The notes under the pieces: model-generated
Databases searched by the model: none
What the model was told of the DNA's origin: nothing
The model's input: the letters and a program-made list of their open reading frames with translations, nothing else
In this document: positions 51,028 to 58,988 of the stretch, piece by piece
How positions within the stretch are numbered: position 1 is the stretch's first letter
Layout of the letters: each line of letters begins with the position of its first letter
NCBI GenBank assembly: GCA_964432985.1
Contig: CAYSPT010000002.1
Span: forward strand, 62,001 to 126,000
DNA from: CAYSPT01 sp964432985
Lineage (GTDB): Bacteria; Muiribacteriota; CAYSPT01
Direction: 5' to 3'
DNA: 64,000 nt
Program-made: the position numbers and the translations under genes

Positions 51028-52080
51028 TTGAAATCGCACTTTCTGGCTCTACATATTCCGTTCCTGGTACTGTGCCTGCTGCTCATTTTCGCCGTGCCCG
51101 TACAGGGAGGCACCTGGAAAGTCTACACAGAGAGATCCGGCTGGTTTTCCAAAGGCCCCCTGCCTTCAAACACCGTTCAAACTCTCTGGACCGACGGTCA
51201 GAATCTCTGGGTCGGTACCTACGAAGGGCTGGTAAAATTCAACGGAGAAAAATGGTCACCGGTCTATAAGGGTAATTATTGGAAGGTGAAGCACGGCAAG
51301 CCAATCGGCTATAAGGGCAATGTTCCTGAAATTCCCGATAACCGGGTGAATTGTATCGAGTATGTCGGCGACAAAATCTGGTTCGGTACCGACAAAGGTA
51401 TCATCACCTATGACACGCAGCGCGGAACATGGGAACCCCAGGTATTTCACTTCAAGACCTGGGACAACGGGTACATCCAGGTGCTTTTCAAAGAACACAA
51501 TCGTGTCTGGATAGGTAATTGGGGGACAGGACTGGCATATTATGACCTGCTCCAGGAGAAACTCAAAGTCATCTCGTTTAATGAGGGATTTAAAGGAAAA
51601 CTCATTACAGGAATAACCCTGTTCAACCAGGCGTTGTGGGTCGGGACCCTGGACGGCGGGATGAACAGGCTGAACCTGCATACAGGCAATTGGATTAACC
51701 GGAGGACCGACAACAGCGATTTTCCCAGCAACGCAATCAAAGCCATGGCCGCGACTGAAAAACCCATTCCTCAAATCTGGTTCGCCACTGACAAAGGCGT
51801 ACTGCGCTTCATACCGTCGGAAGAGAAAAGCTCCATGTCCATGATATTTACCGGGGAGCACTTTAAACTTCCGTCAGATGATATTACCGCTTTGCTTATC
51901 GACAATGAGGACATATGGGTAGCCACCAGAGCCGGGTTGTGCCGTTACTCAGATCGAGAATGGATTACCATTTCCCTGCCCCACCAGGTATCAGGATACA
52001 GGATCACCAGCATCATCAAATACAAAGACGCCCTGTGGTTCGGATTCCAACACGGCGGTGTCGCCAGTTATCTGCCTTAG
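51028..52080 (+). CDS. secreted beta-propeller protein
   Basis: Signal peptide (about 1-28, cut near VQG) followed by a seven-bladed propeller made of two-component-regulator-type repeats: NLWVGTYEGLVKF, IWFGTDKGIITYD, VWIGNWGTGLAYYD, LWVGTLDGGMNRL, IWFATDKGVLRF, IWVATRAGLCRYS and LWFGFQHGGVA. No kinase or other effector domain is attached, so it is a free periplasmic or secreted ligand-binding propeller. The start is TTG 51028, because AAGGAGG lies at the right distance and other starts do not. Confidence 0.87.
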   Translation: MKSHFLALHIPFLVLCLLLIFAVPVQGGTWKVYTERSGWFSKGPLPSNTVQTLWTDGQNLWVGTYEGLVKFNGEKWSPVYKGNYWKVKHGKPIGYKGNVPEIPDNRVNCIEYVGDKIWFGTDKGIITYDTQRGTWEPQVFHFKTWDNGYIQVLFKEHNRVWIGNWGTGLAYYDLLQEKLKVISFNEGFKGKLITGITLFNQALWVGTLDGGMNRLNLHTGNWINRRTDNSDFPSNAIKAMAATEKPIPQIWFATDKGVLRFIPSEEKSSMSMIFTGEHFKLPSDDITALLIDNEDIWVATRAGLCRYSDREWITISLPHQVSGYRITSIIKYKDALWFGFQHGGVASYLP

Positions 52081-52124
52081 CTTTCTACGCCCGGATAATG
52101 TCCGACGGACATTGTCCGCACTTG

Positions 52125-52340
52125 CTTGAACCACCCACCCTCTGGTAAGTGGGTATAGAATGTAAGGTGGGACTGGTTGACACTGTTACTGAATCATGTC
52201 CTATGAGCCAATAGGAAGTGATAGGTATTTGTGGAGCACTTCTCGTTCATTGTCACTACTTCCACTCGAGTACCAAACATCGTTCCGAGTCACCGTAACC
52301 ACCCTCCAGCAAGGAGTGTAGAAAGTAGAGTGGGACTGAC
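52125..52340 (+). repeat. family 1 interspersed repeat, copy A (one and a third units)
   Basis: A 5' partial unit (CACCCTCTGGTAAGTGGG ... GGTGGGACTG, 52135-52174) is followed by ACTGTTACTGAATCATGTC (52182-52200), CCAATAGGAAG, CTTCTCGTTCA, CATCGTTCCGAGTCACCG, CCACCCTCCAGCAAG and GTGTAGAAAGTAGAG, ending again in TGGGACTG. The repeated GGGACTG end shows that units can be joined head to tail. Confidence 0.85.
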
Positions 52341-52392
52341 AGGCATAACCTATCCGGCAGGCTCCTACCATGTGCAGACACCGAAGTACAGC

Positions 52393-52426
52393 ACATACAA
52401 GCATGTCTGACATGCAAGCATGTCTA
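52393..52426 (-). repeat. 17-bp tandem repeat before the terminator
   Basis: ACATACAAGCATGTCTG and ACATGCAAGCATGTCTA are adjacent and differ at two positions. Each contains ACATGC-like palindromic words. Confidence 0.85.
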
Positions 52427-52431
52427 ATACA

Positions 52432-52469
52432 TAAAAATCCGGCGCCACCGCTGAGGGTGACGCCGGATT
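52432..52469 (-). terminator. rho-independent terminator of the glycine-rich protein gene
   Basis: AATCCGGCG/CGCCGGATT with an inner CACC/GGTG stem, followed on the minus strand by TTTTTATG. It starts 25 bases after the stop of 52494-53318. Confidence 0.85.
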
Positions 52470-52493
52470 CGTTTTCCGGTTCTAAAGGCCTGC

Positions 52494-53318
52494 TTACTTC
52501 TGTTTGGCCAGACCGCTCTGATACTCGAGGTACCACTTCTTGTATTCAGCCAGAGCCGCTTTAACCTCTGCATCGTCGGCGCCCTTGCCGGCCTGCAGCA
52601 GCTGCACGTACTTGCGGTAAGCCGCTTCGTACTTAGCCTTGACCCCTGACAGGTTGACCGATTCGGTTTCCTCGGTCTTGCTGGGCGGACGACCGACCTT
52701 CATGGCTTCCTGGTTGTCGACCTCAGTGATGATATCTTTACGCTCTTCAGTGATCTTCACCTCATCGGGAGTCTTGACATCTTCCTCTTCGGCGTCCTTC
52801 ACCTGATCAACGAACTTCTTCTTGGTTACGCCATCTCCACGCTGCTTGTCGGTGACGGTGGGCTGCTTGTTGCCGCCGAACAGGCCTGCAATGGCCTTGA
52901 ACGGATTCGGAAAGCTCCACGATTTACCGTGGCTGCGGTCCCACAGCAGCTTGCCCACCAGGAGCCCGGCGCCAAAACACACTACCGGGAGAAACAGCGG
53001 GCTTGCGACCGCCGCCAGAACACCGGCGCCGATCAGGCTTGCTGCACCGGCAAAGAATCCACCGACTGCTGTCGCGGCCCCTACCAGCACACCGCCGGCA
53101 GCTACCGTAGCACCGGCAACCGCTCCACCGGCAACACCGAGCGCACCCATGATGGCGGGAGCAGCCAGAATGATGGCCGCGCCGGCCAAACCACCGAGCA
53201 GGAAGTGCTTAATGGTTGCCTCGGCAGGCGGTACATAACAAATAACAGAAAGAAAAGAAACTACGAGTAAAACTGACAGTGCCTTGAGTGACGTTGACCT
53301 GTACATGAAATCCTTCAT
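52494..53318 (-). CDS. glycine/alanine-rich membrane protein (274 aa)
   Basis: Signal-like N-terminus (about 1-35, ending YVPPAEA), then a long Gly/Ala/Val-rich hydrophobic region (about 38-125) with glycine-zipper spacing, then a polar, Lys/Glu-rich C-terminal half (about 130-274) ending in a helical coil. No named family. Glycine zippers often insert in outer membranes or form channels; that is only inference. It has a perfect-consensus promoter, a roughly 237-base structured leader, AAGGAG ten bases before ATG 53318 and a strong terminator, so it is an isolated, probably highly expressed unit. Confidence 0.78.
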   Translation of the reverse strand: MKDFMYRSTSLKALSVLLVVSFLSVICYVPPAEATIKHFLLGGLAGAAIILAAPAIMGALGVAGGAVAGATVAAGGVLVGAATAVGGFFAGAASLIGAGVLAAVASPLFLPVVCFGAGLLVGKLLWDRSHGKSWSFPNPFKAIAGLFGGNKQPTVTDKQRGDGVTKKKFVDQVKDAEEEDVKTPDEVKITEERKDIITEVDNQEAMKVGRPPSKTEETESVNLSGVKAKYEAAYRKYVQLLQAGKGADDAEVKAALAEYKKWYLEYQSGLAKQK

Positions 53319-53555
53319 CTTCTATCATCTCCTTACATTTTATTTAGTTTCACGGTTATGAAAACTGCTACTTTAGTAAGCTTTACTTCAATAAGCTTTA
53401 TCGGTCTCTATGTTAACGGGCTTACCAGCCCGGGGGTTCGGGACCTGTTTCCACCTCCTTAGGGGAACATGAAAGGCCCACAACTCATCAGTAAGAGTTG
53501 TGGGCCTTGTAATCTGTGATTTTATACCCTTATTCAGTTGCCAACTTTTGCCTTC
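53319..53555 (-). promoter_or_regulatory. structured 5' leader of the glycine-rich protein gene (candidate cis RNA)
   Basis: The transcript from the promoter at 53562-53590 would have a leader of about 237 bases. It contains a perfect 14-bp hairpin (AAGGCCCACAACTC with GAGTTGTGGGCCTT, 53473-53508), a second hairpin CGGGCT/AGCCCG (53417-53432), an inner GGTC/GACC pairing around it, and a 15-bp tandem duplication TAAAGCTTATTGAAG/TAAAGCTTACTAAAG (53371-53400, minus reading). No riboswitch class that I know fits. It may also give a stable small RNA ended near the first hairpin. Confidence 0.55.
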
Positions 53556-53561
53556 GCTTAC

Positions 53562-53590
53562 ATTATAAGCACAGACCAAAGTTTTGTCAA
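53562..53590 (-). promoter_or_regulatory. perfect-consensus sigma-70 promoter
   Basis: On the minus strand TTGACA (53585-53590), exactly 17 bases, TATAAT (53562-53567). It begins nine bases from the palindromic element, which therefore forms the region upstream of the promoter. Confidence 0.92.
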
Positions 53591-53598
53591 GATTTTTT

Positions 53599-53773
53599 CC
53601 CGAATAATTCATGAACATTCGTTGCGAGGTGAATAAAATGGACACAGCTACAAGGCGCACGCAGGAAAATGCTCGGAGGCGTACCCATAGGTACGTTGAG
53701 AACATTTTTCAAGTGCAACGAAGTAGATGTGGTCATTTTCGAGCCGCAGCAGAATGTTTGTGAATTATCCGGG
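53599..53773. mobile_element. 175-bp MITE-like palindromic element
   Basis: Terminal inverted repeats of 22 bases: left CCCGAATAATTCATGAAC..., right (reversed) CCCGGATAATTCACAAAC..., three mismatches. Inner segments also pair (GTAG-TGTG-CATTTT words, then CGTACC-CATA-GGTACG at the exact centre 53680-53695), so the whole element can fold into one long hairpin. No transposase gene is inside. It lies five bases after the C11-peptidase stop and nine before a consensus promoter. A collapsed relative is at 13708-13746. Confidence 0.78.
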
Positions 53774-53777
53774 TTCA

Positions 53778-56360
53778 TTATTGACTCAACTCGTTTATTA
53801 GCTCTACCCGATTTTTCATATCTTCTACCAGCGGTGATTCATCCGACAGCGTGCTGCTCATCATTCGCTCCCTGATTACCAGCATGACCGGCCGAAACGG
53901 CTTTCTCTCCTTCGGTGACAGTCCGCTGAGGAACAGGATGAGCGAATCGAGTTTCTCCAGGCTGTTCTGGTCAAGGTCCTTCATTACCTCGGCAATAATG
54001 CTTCGGGACACCTTGAGTGAGGCTGCACCGAATTCCTGCCGGAACTGCTCCATGGAAAGAAGCGTTTCCATCTTCTTCTGAAAAGAGCTGGAGAGCAGCC
54101 CCAGGGCGGTCTGCATCAGAGCGGCGCGGGAGTCCTTGTCAGCCACTCCTTCGAATCCGAAGCCCAGATACAGTACCTTGTATTCATTCTTTTCCAGGAA
54201 AATCCCTGCAGAGCCGCTGCTGCTGATACCTCTGGAGCGGCCGGTACCGGGTTTGACTTCCGACGGCGGATACCGTACCGGTTTTCCGCCCGGAATATAT
54301 TTCAATACGGCAACGGCCGGCGCAATGGGGTCGAGTTCGTCGGGCCAGCGCTGGTTGTTCGCGCCGTCACCACCGGCGATACGGAATGAAAGAGAAGCAA
54401 GCGGCGAACCATCCACGCCGGCTATGTCGTAGTGCCCTACATTGTCCTGCACGTATTTTGCGTGCAGGTAGTCCCTGTAAAATTGTGTATTGTTCAGACC
54501 GTACCCGATATCCTGTCCGGAAAGAAGTAGGCTGCCGCCCTGATCGAGAAATCCAGCCAGTTCTTCCTGCTCGTCGGGGCCGATCTTGCCTTCGCCGTTA
54601 TTGTCGGGGCACACCCGGATAGCGGTGCCGCCCAGGTACTTGATGAGGGTTCCCTTGGCGATAGTTCCCTCGTAATCGACATCCCACAGATCGTAGGCAA
54701 TTTCGAGACTGTCCAGCGCCGAGGAGTAAAACGATGTCGCTTTGTCGTGAGTGTTGGGTACGATCAGCAGCAGATTGCTGGTTACCGAGAACGGTTTGCG
54801 GACCATAACATCCACTGTGTCTTCGCCAACTTTTACTCCATCGTCTTCCAGACCGACCACCAGGGTGAAACGCCGGTTGGCCGGACAGGACTCGGAGACT
54901 TCGGCACCAAGACCGTTGAACACGACTTTCTGTTTCTTGGGAACCTCACCCAGCACCAGGCTGTCATCGGTAACGGTAACGAACTCGTCGGTGCATGACA
55001 GCTTCACAACAGCGCCGTTACTCGCAGCGCCGCCGGTATTTTCCACCGTCATCTCAAAGCTCAGGCTTTCTCCCGGTGAGACCTTTCCGTCTTCGCCGGC
55101 ATCGATGACCTTGAGCTTCTTGATGGCAAGGATCGGGACAGGAGGATCGAACGACGCCTTGAGAAACTCGTCCCACCGGCAGGCGCCGGTAAAGGCCAGC
55201 TTCTCGTATTTGCTCTTGTACTGGTATTTGCTGGGGATATAGATGGAAAGGCCGGTGGAAGCCTTCTGGCTCGAGCCGTTCGTTCCGTTGGCTATGACGG
55301 CTTCGGCAAGGCGAGCGTTAACCGCCTGGGATGCTTCAGCCAGCGCGCCGTCTTTGAAAGTAGCGGAAACTTTGGTGATAAAATCGCCCAGGTCCTTGTA
55401 ATCCGAATAGTAGTAGGATTGGGTTTTGTTCATGCAATCCTTGATCCGGCCGATCTGTTTGATATTGGACATAAGTGCGGCGGCAAGAGTGTCGATGGAA
55501 GCAACCAGACCATCCAGTTTGCGGCAGTCGATGGCGGACTGGGTCACCGCCTGGTTCCCTGCCGACCCCCCGCTGTATGACTCGATATACTTGTCCACGA
55601 TGAGCTTGGCCACGGCAGCGGAATCCATATCGGGGTCTGCTACCAGCGGGGCCAGGAAGTCGTCGTATGGCCACCCGTCGCCGGGTTCGACCTCCTCGGA
55701 CGCCACGGTAATGTCGGCATACTGCCTGAATTCGTATGACACCTCCACCATCTGCATGAGGCAGGCGTCCATACCAAGCACGTCGATCTTCTGGCCGCCT
55801 CTGAGTGCCACCACTTCCATGAGCGCTTTTTCTATGTCCTGGGTGGTCATATGATTGCCGCTGGTGTCATCGTAGGAAATTCCTTTGAACACCGGCTCCT
55901 CTGCTTTTTTCTTCCAACCCTGGCCGTGGTTCCATATAACCAGGAGCAGCCGCTGGGCGGGATATTCCGCCATCCCCCACCGGGCAAAATCAACCAGGCT
56001 GTTGTAATCGCCGGTGTCTACTTCACCCAGGTCACGGATCAACTCCGAGTTGATCTTGTAGGGATCACTGTCCTTGGTGATATAGTACCTGCGGGTAGTG
56101 GTCCAATCACCATTGGAGTAATCGTATCCCGAGGTGCGGTCTATCTCCACAACGATATTGACATCGTCGGTGGACCCAACTTTTTCCATCTCGTTAATGT
56201 CGTCTATCCCGGCTCCTTCAAGGTTGTTATCACCGTTGATAAAAACCAAAATTGTCCATTCTTTTTCTGCGGCAAACGCCCCATCCAGGCAAACGCCGGC
56301 CATGAACATCATGGCCAGAACGATAAGCAGAACTCTCTTCGTTGCTGCGGCTGTCACCAT
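53778..56360 (-). CDS. clostripain-family (C11) cysteine peptidase
   Basis: Secreted cysteine peptidase of 860 residues. Signal peptide about 1-30 (cut near AFA-A). The catalytic dyad is visible: His in WNHGQGW (about 145) and Cys in GMDACLMQMVE (about 196). Beyond the peptidase domain (about 31-400) there is a CARDB/Ig-like repeat region (AIKKLKVIDAGEDGKVSPGE..., about 405-520) and a C-terminal domain with a GATase/DUF-like fold (about 540-740), then a helical tail. ATG 56360 follows GGAAGGGG; a start ten codons earlier is less likely. Own strong promoter. Confidence 0.88.
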   Translation of the reverse strand: MVTAAATKRVLLIVLAMMFMAGVCLDGAFAAEKEWTILVFINGDNNLEGAGIDDINEMEKVGSTDDVNIVVEIDRTSGYDYSNGDWTTTRRYYITKDSDPYKINSELIRDLGEVDTGDYNSLVDFARWGMAEYPAQRLLLVIWNHGQGWKKKAEEPVFKGISYDDTSGNHMTTQDIEKALMEVVALRGGQKIDVLGMDACLMQMVEVSYEFRQYADITVASEEVEPGDGWPYDDFLAPLVADPDMDSAAVAKLIVDKYIESYSGGSAGNQAVTQSAIDCRKLDGLVASIDTLAAALMSNIKQIGRIKDCMNKTQSYYYSDYKDLGDFITKVSATFKDGALAEASQAVNARLAEAVIANGTNGSSQKASTGLSIYIPSKYQYKSKYEKLAFTGACRWDEFLKASFDPPVPILAIKKLKVIDAGEDGKVSPGESLSFEMTVENTGGAASNGAVVKLSCTDEFVTVTDDSLVLGEVPKKQKVVFNGLGAEVSESCPANRRFTLVVGLEDDGVKVGEDTVDVMVRKPFSVTSNLLLIVPNTHDKATSFYSSALDSLEIAYDLWDVDYEGTIAKGTLIKYLGGTAIRVCPDNNGEGKIGPDEQEELAGFLDQGGSLLLSGQDIGYGLNNTQFYRDYLHAKYVQDNVGHYDIAGVDGSPLASLSFRIAGGDGANNQRWPDELDPIAPAVAVLKYIPGGKPVRYPPSEVKPGTGRSRGISSSGSAGIFLEKNEYKVLYLGFGFEGVADKDSRAALMQTALGLLSSSFQKKMETLLSMEQFRQEFGAASLKVSRSIIAEVMKDLDQNSLEKLDSLILFLSGLSPKERKPFRPVMLVIRERMMSSTLSDESPLVEDMKNRVELINELSQ

Positions 56361-56404
56361 TGTTTTCCCCTTCCATACTACCTGCAACACACATAGTACG
56401 CTGT

Positions 56405-56442
56405 TTTTGGGTACTAAGACCCGATTTTGGGTACACTGACCC
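56405..56442 (-). promoter_or_regulatory. tandem 18-base hairpin units just downstream of the C11 promoter
   Basis: TTTTGGGTACTAAGACCC (56405-56422) and TTTTGGGTACACTGACCC (56425-56442), period 20. On the minus strand each reads GGGTC..GTACCC and can form a four-base GGGT/ACCC hairpin. Placed at about +4 to +41 of the transcript, they could be an operator or an RNA-binding site. Confidence 0.6.
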
Positions 56443-56452
56443 GTAGCAATCC

Positions 56453-56482
56453 ATTATACTGACGACATTTGAAAAGTGTCAA
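56453..56482 (-). promoter_or_regulatory. consensus promoter of the C11 peptidase
   Basis: On the minus strand TTGACA (56477-56482), 18 bases, TATAAT (56453-56458); transcription start near 56446, leader about 85 bases. Confidence 0.85.
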
Positions 56483-56556
56483 TTTTTTTCTTGGTATAAA
56501 AATATATGTCAAGTTTTTTAACTGACTGAAAGGGTAATCTATAATAATAATATAGT

Positions 56557-57816
56557 TTACGGTATTGGAACCGCAGAAGGTGAATTGGACACGCTGCTTA
56601 CGTTACTGGCTTCATCCACCGTCCGCACGGCGAAATAATAGGTGATCGCTGGAGTAAGGTTAGAAATGATCATGGTTTCCGAACTTTCTGGATCCCGCGG
56701 TGACGACATTCCATCGGCGGTATAAGCACTGTCCCACGACGTGTCGTCGATGGAAGAGGTGGCGTACCGTACCAGATAGGATGAGGCAGCGCCGCCGCTG
56801 AGGCCGTTTTCGTGAGGTGAAGACCAGGTCAACACTACTTCACCGGCCCCGGGCCCGGCACTGGCAGCAACATTGGTAATCTGTCCCGGAGCATCCCAGT
56901 CCCCGGAGAGGTCCATCCAGTTCGTGTCGGGATCAACTTCATAACCGCGGATGCTCGTCACGTCGGAAACCGTGACCCGATAGGTAAGATCGGACTGCAT
57001 GGACGGAACCGTCAGGACAACGGTCCTTCCGTCACCGGACAACTCCGACTGCAGGGGCGGGCCTACCAATGCGGACGACCCGTCACCAGCTATACTGGTA
57101 ATAACATAGTTCGCCTCGGTCTCGGACGACTCCTTGTTCACATCGAGGTCGAAGCCAAGATTGACAGTGGTCTGTGAGACCGCCAGGGCTGAGACGACTC
57201 CAGGATACATGCTGGTCATCACCCGCACCACGCCGCCGGTGGTTAGTTCGGCGGTAACCGTATTGCCGGAAATGGACGATCCGGCAGCCCGGGGAAGCTG
57301 CTTGTAAACCGTGTCCGCGATGTCATAACGGTAAACGTGAAGCTGTATCTCGTCTACGCTGGAAGGGACCTGGCTGTCGGTGTAGGTAAAGGTGACCGTG
57401 GCCGCAGTATCGAAAACGAGATGGGTAGGTAGAATTTTATATGTCTTGCCAACGGTCTTCACTCCCGTAAACATCGGATAGGGAGGCACTGGATCCTCTT
57501 TGACCGTTACAGTTGTCTCATAGCCCAGCGCTCCGTTGGGAAGATCGAGGGAGAACCGTTCTATAGAGAAACGTTCACCCCGGGCCGGTTCCACCGGCAG
57601 CGAAACCACGGGAGACGGTGTTTCGTTGATGAAACGTTCCCGCTCTAAAACGTGATATGCCAGGGTTCCCCCGCCGAGGACTCCCATGACGTACTGACCG
57701 GCACACCCGGCGGTCACCATGAGTACACCAAGAAGCAACGCTCCCACCATGAGACGGGACCGCTGGTATTGATCGAGGCGGCTGCAACGCTCCTTCATGA
57801 TATTCTGGTAGATCAT
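56557..57816 (-). CDS. surface lipoprotein with Ig-like and fibronectin III domains
   Basis: Lipoprotein of 419 residues: lipobox VTAGC (cysteine about residue 38), a ZU5-like/beta domain (about 75-210, FSLDLPNGALGYETTVTV), a SbsA-type Ig-like domain (about 215-315; VNLGFDLDVNKES ... YRVTVSDVTSIRG) and a C-terminal fibronectin type III domain (about 320-415; VVLTWSSPHENG ... ITYYFAVRTVDEASN). Probably on the outer cell surface and adhesive or structural. It follows a copper-amine-oxidase-like barrel gene by 17 bases and is likely co-transcribed with it. Confidence 0.85.
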   Translation of the reverse strand: MIYQNIMKERCSRLDQYQRSRLMVGALLLGVLMVTAGCAGQYVMGVLGGGTLAYHVLERERFINETPSPVVSLPVEPARGERFSIERFSLDLPNGALGYETTVTVKEDPVPPYPMFTGVKTVGKTYKILPTHLVFDTAATVTFTYTDSQVPSSVDEIQLHVYRYDIADTVYKQLPRAAGSSISGNTVTAELTTGGVVRVMTSMYPGVVSALAVSQTTVNLGFDLDVNKESSETEANYVITSIAGDGSSALVGPPLQSELSGDGRTVVLTVPSMQSDLTYRVTVSDVTSIRGYEVDPDTNWMDLSGDWDAPGQITNVAASAGPGAGEVVLTWSSPHENGLSGGAASSYLVRYATSSIDDTSWDSAYTADGMSSPRDPESSETMIISNLTPAITYYFAVRTVDEASNVSSVSNSPSAVPIP

Positions 57817-57833
57817 CCAGGTATCACACCATC

Positions 57834-58988
57834 CTAATCAAAGTAATAATTGATTCCGAAACCACCAAACAGGCTGTCCAGTTCAAGTTCGAACTCTTGT
57901 CCCACTTCGGGAAGCGTGAACTCGGTCCGGCCTCCCCGATAACGAAGTTCCATGGTCACCGATGTTGTTTCATCAATAAAATACTCTCCCAGGACCCTGG
58001 CTTCATACCCGACGGTGTCGTCACGCCGGGTGAGACTGACCATGTCGTTGTGATAGCTCAACCGAATCCAGTCGAGCAGAGCACCAAGCGCCACACCAAA
58101 GCGCCACCGTGAGCCATGTGGGAAGTAGTGTATTAATCCCAGGAAAGTTGACTTGATTTCCAGACGGAATGTCCCGTCCAACTGAGGATTTATGAAGTGC
58201 CGTCTGGTAACCGACATGTTCCACATTTCGTAGCGTTCCTCCAGGGTCAGGCGCTTATGAAACGCATACCGTACATTGAGACCCCAGAACGGCCGCCATG
58301 CAAGGCTGGCCCGTGGGAATTCACCGCCCCACGGCTTGTAATACCCGGCGTCCACGCCGCAGCTGAACCGTCCCTTCGGGTACTCTGTCGGCGGGCTGGG
58401 AGCAAATTTCTTTTTTAAGTTATCACTTACAGCGTAGGCGCTAATAGCGTAGGTGGAATACTCGTCACCGGGCACACAACTTTTCTCGTTTTCCACCTTC
58501 TTTTTGAAATTATCCGGCAGCCCTTCGCCGGTACCGATGCGAGACAGCCGTTGCCTGGCAGGCTCCGGGCTTTCGTGTTCGGGCAGAACCTGTAGCTTCA
58601 GACCAAGTGTCCTGGCTACCGGACGTAGAGGAACATACAACTCCTGGTCGACCTCATACGGGGCCGCAGGCAGATTCAGACGTTTTCCATTGACCATGAG
58701 TGCATGAACCCCGGGAGCCACGATTACAACGCGGCGTTTATACTCAAGGCGGGCAACACCGCTGTGCTCTTCCCGGGCACAGCGGATACCGGACAGGCTC
58801 GAGAAAAAGGAAAACGGGACATACACCGTCCCCCCTTCGTCCTTGAGCAAAATGTCAAGCGGTACACTGCGGTCCTGGAGCAACAATCCCGCCGCTTCAC
58901 CGCGGAACGGCAGCATCCAGACCAGCAGCAAAACCGCTGTCAGTAACGGCAAGCTCAATCCAGACCGTACTTTTCCGGCACGATGCAT
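57834..58988 (-). CDS. copper-amine-oxidase-like N-domain fused to an outer-membrane barrel
   Basis: Signal peptide (about 1-33), then a copper-amine-oxidase N-terminal-like domain (about 35-145) with the classic ending YEVDQELYVPLRPVARTLG, a flexible linker (about 145-210), and a C-terminal region of about ten amphipathic strands ending GGFGINYYFD (terminal aromatic residue) typical of an outer-membrane barrel. The N-domain is common in Firmicute surface proteins that bind cell-wall polymers, so the fusion could tether the outer membrane to peptidoglycan. ATG 58988 follows GGAGG. Confidence 0.8.
   Translation of the reverse strand: MHRAGKVRSGLSLPLLTAVLLLVWMLPFRGEAAGLLLQDRSVPLDILLKDEGGTVYVPFSFFSSLSGIRCAREEHSGVARLEYKRRVVIVAPGVHALMVNGKRLNLPAAPYEVDQELYVPLRPVARTLGLKLQVLPEHESPEPARQRLSRIGTGEGLPDNFKKKVENEKSCVPGDEYSTYAISAYAVSDNLKKKFAPSPPTEYPKGRFSCGVDAGYYKPWGGEFPRASLAWRPFWGLNVRYAFHKRLTLEERYEMWNMSVTRRHFINPQLDGTFRLEIKSTFLGLIHYFPHGSRWRFGVALGALLDWIRLSYHNDMVSLTRRDDTVGYEARVLGEYFIDETTSVTMELRYRGGRTEFTLPEVGQEFELELDSLFGGFGINYYFD

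Larger units (their letters stand above)
52081..52493. other. 413-base gap between convergent genes, repeats and a terminator
   Basis: Contains, in order: a 17-base near-perfect palindrome AATGTCCGACGGACATT (52097-52113) just after the propeller stop; family 1 repeat copy A with a partial preceding unit (52125-52340); a 17-bp tandem repeat (52393-52426); and the terminator of the minus-strand gene (52432-52469). No credible coding region. Confidence 0.75.
53319..53777. other. 459-base gap: leader, promoter and palindromic element
   Basis: Between the glycine-rich protein gene and the C11 peptidase stop. From right to left on the minus strand: the MITE-like palindrome (53599-53773), the promoter (53562-53590) and the structured leader (53319-53555). 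A 105-codon minus frame through the leader and a 42-codon plus frame in the palindrome are considered noise. Confidence 0.75.

Noticed and set aside
53400..53460. 5S rRNA-like words in the leader (GGTCCCGAAC and TAAGCCC on the minus strand)
   Set aside because: The spacing and pairing do not fit 5S rRNA helices, and the surrounding 14-bp hairpin has no 5S counterpart; treated as chance similarity.
53388..53705. 105-codon minus-strand frame across the promoter, leader and palindromic element
   Set aside because: It spans a consensus promoter and half of an inverted-repeat element, has no ribosome site and the translation is of mixed composition; better explained as noncoding.
53638..53766. 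42-codon plus frame inside the palindromic element
   Set aside because: Preceded by AGGTG but consists almost only of palindrome arm sequence; no independent evidence of coding.
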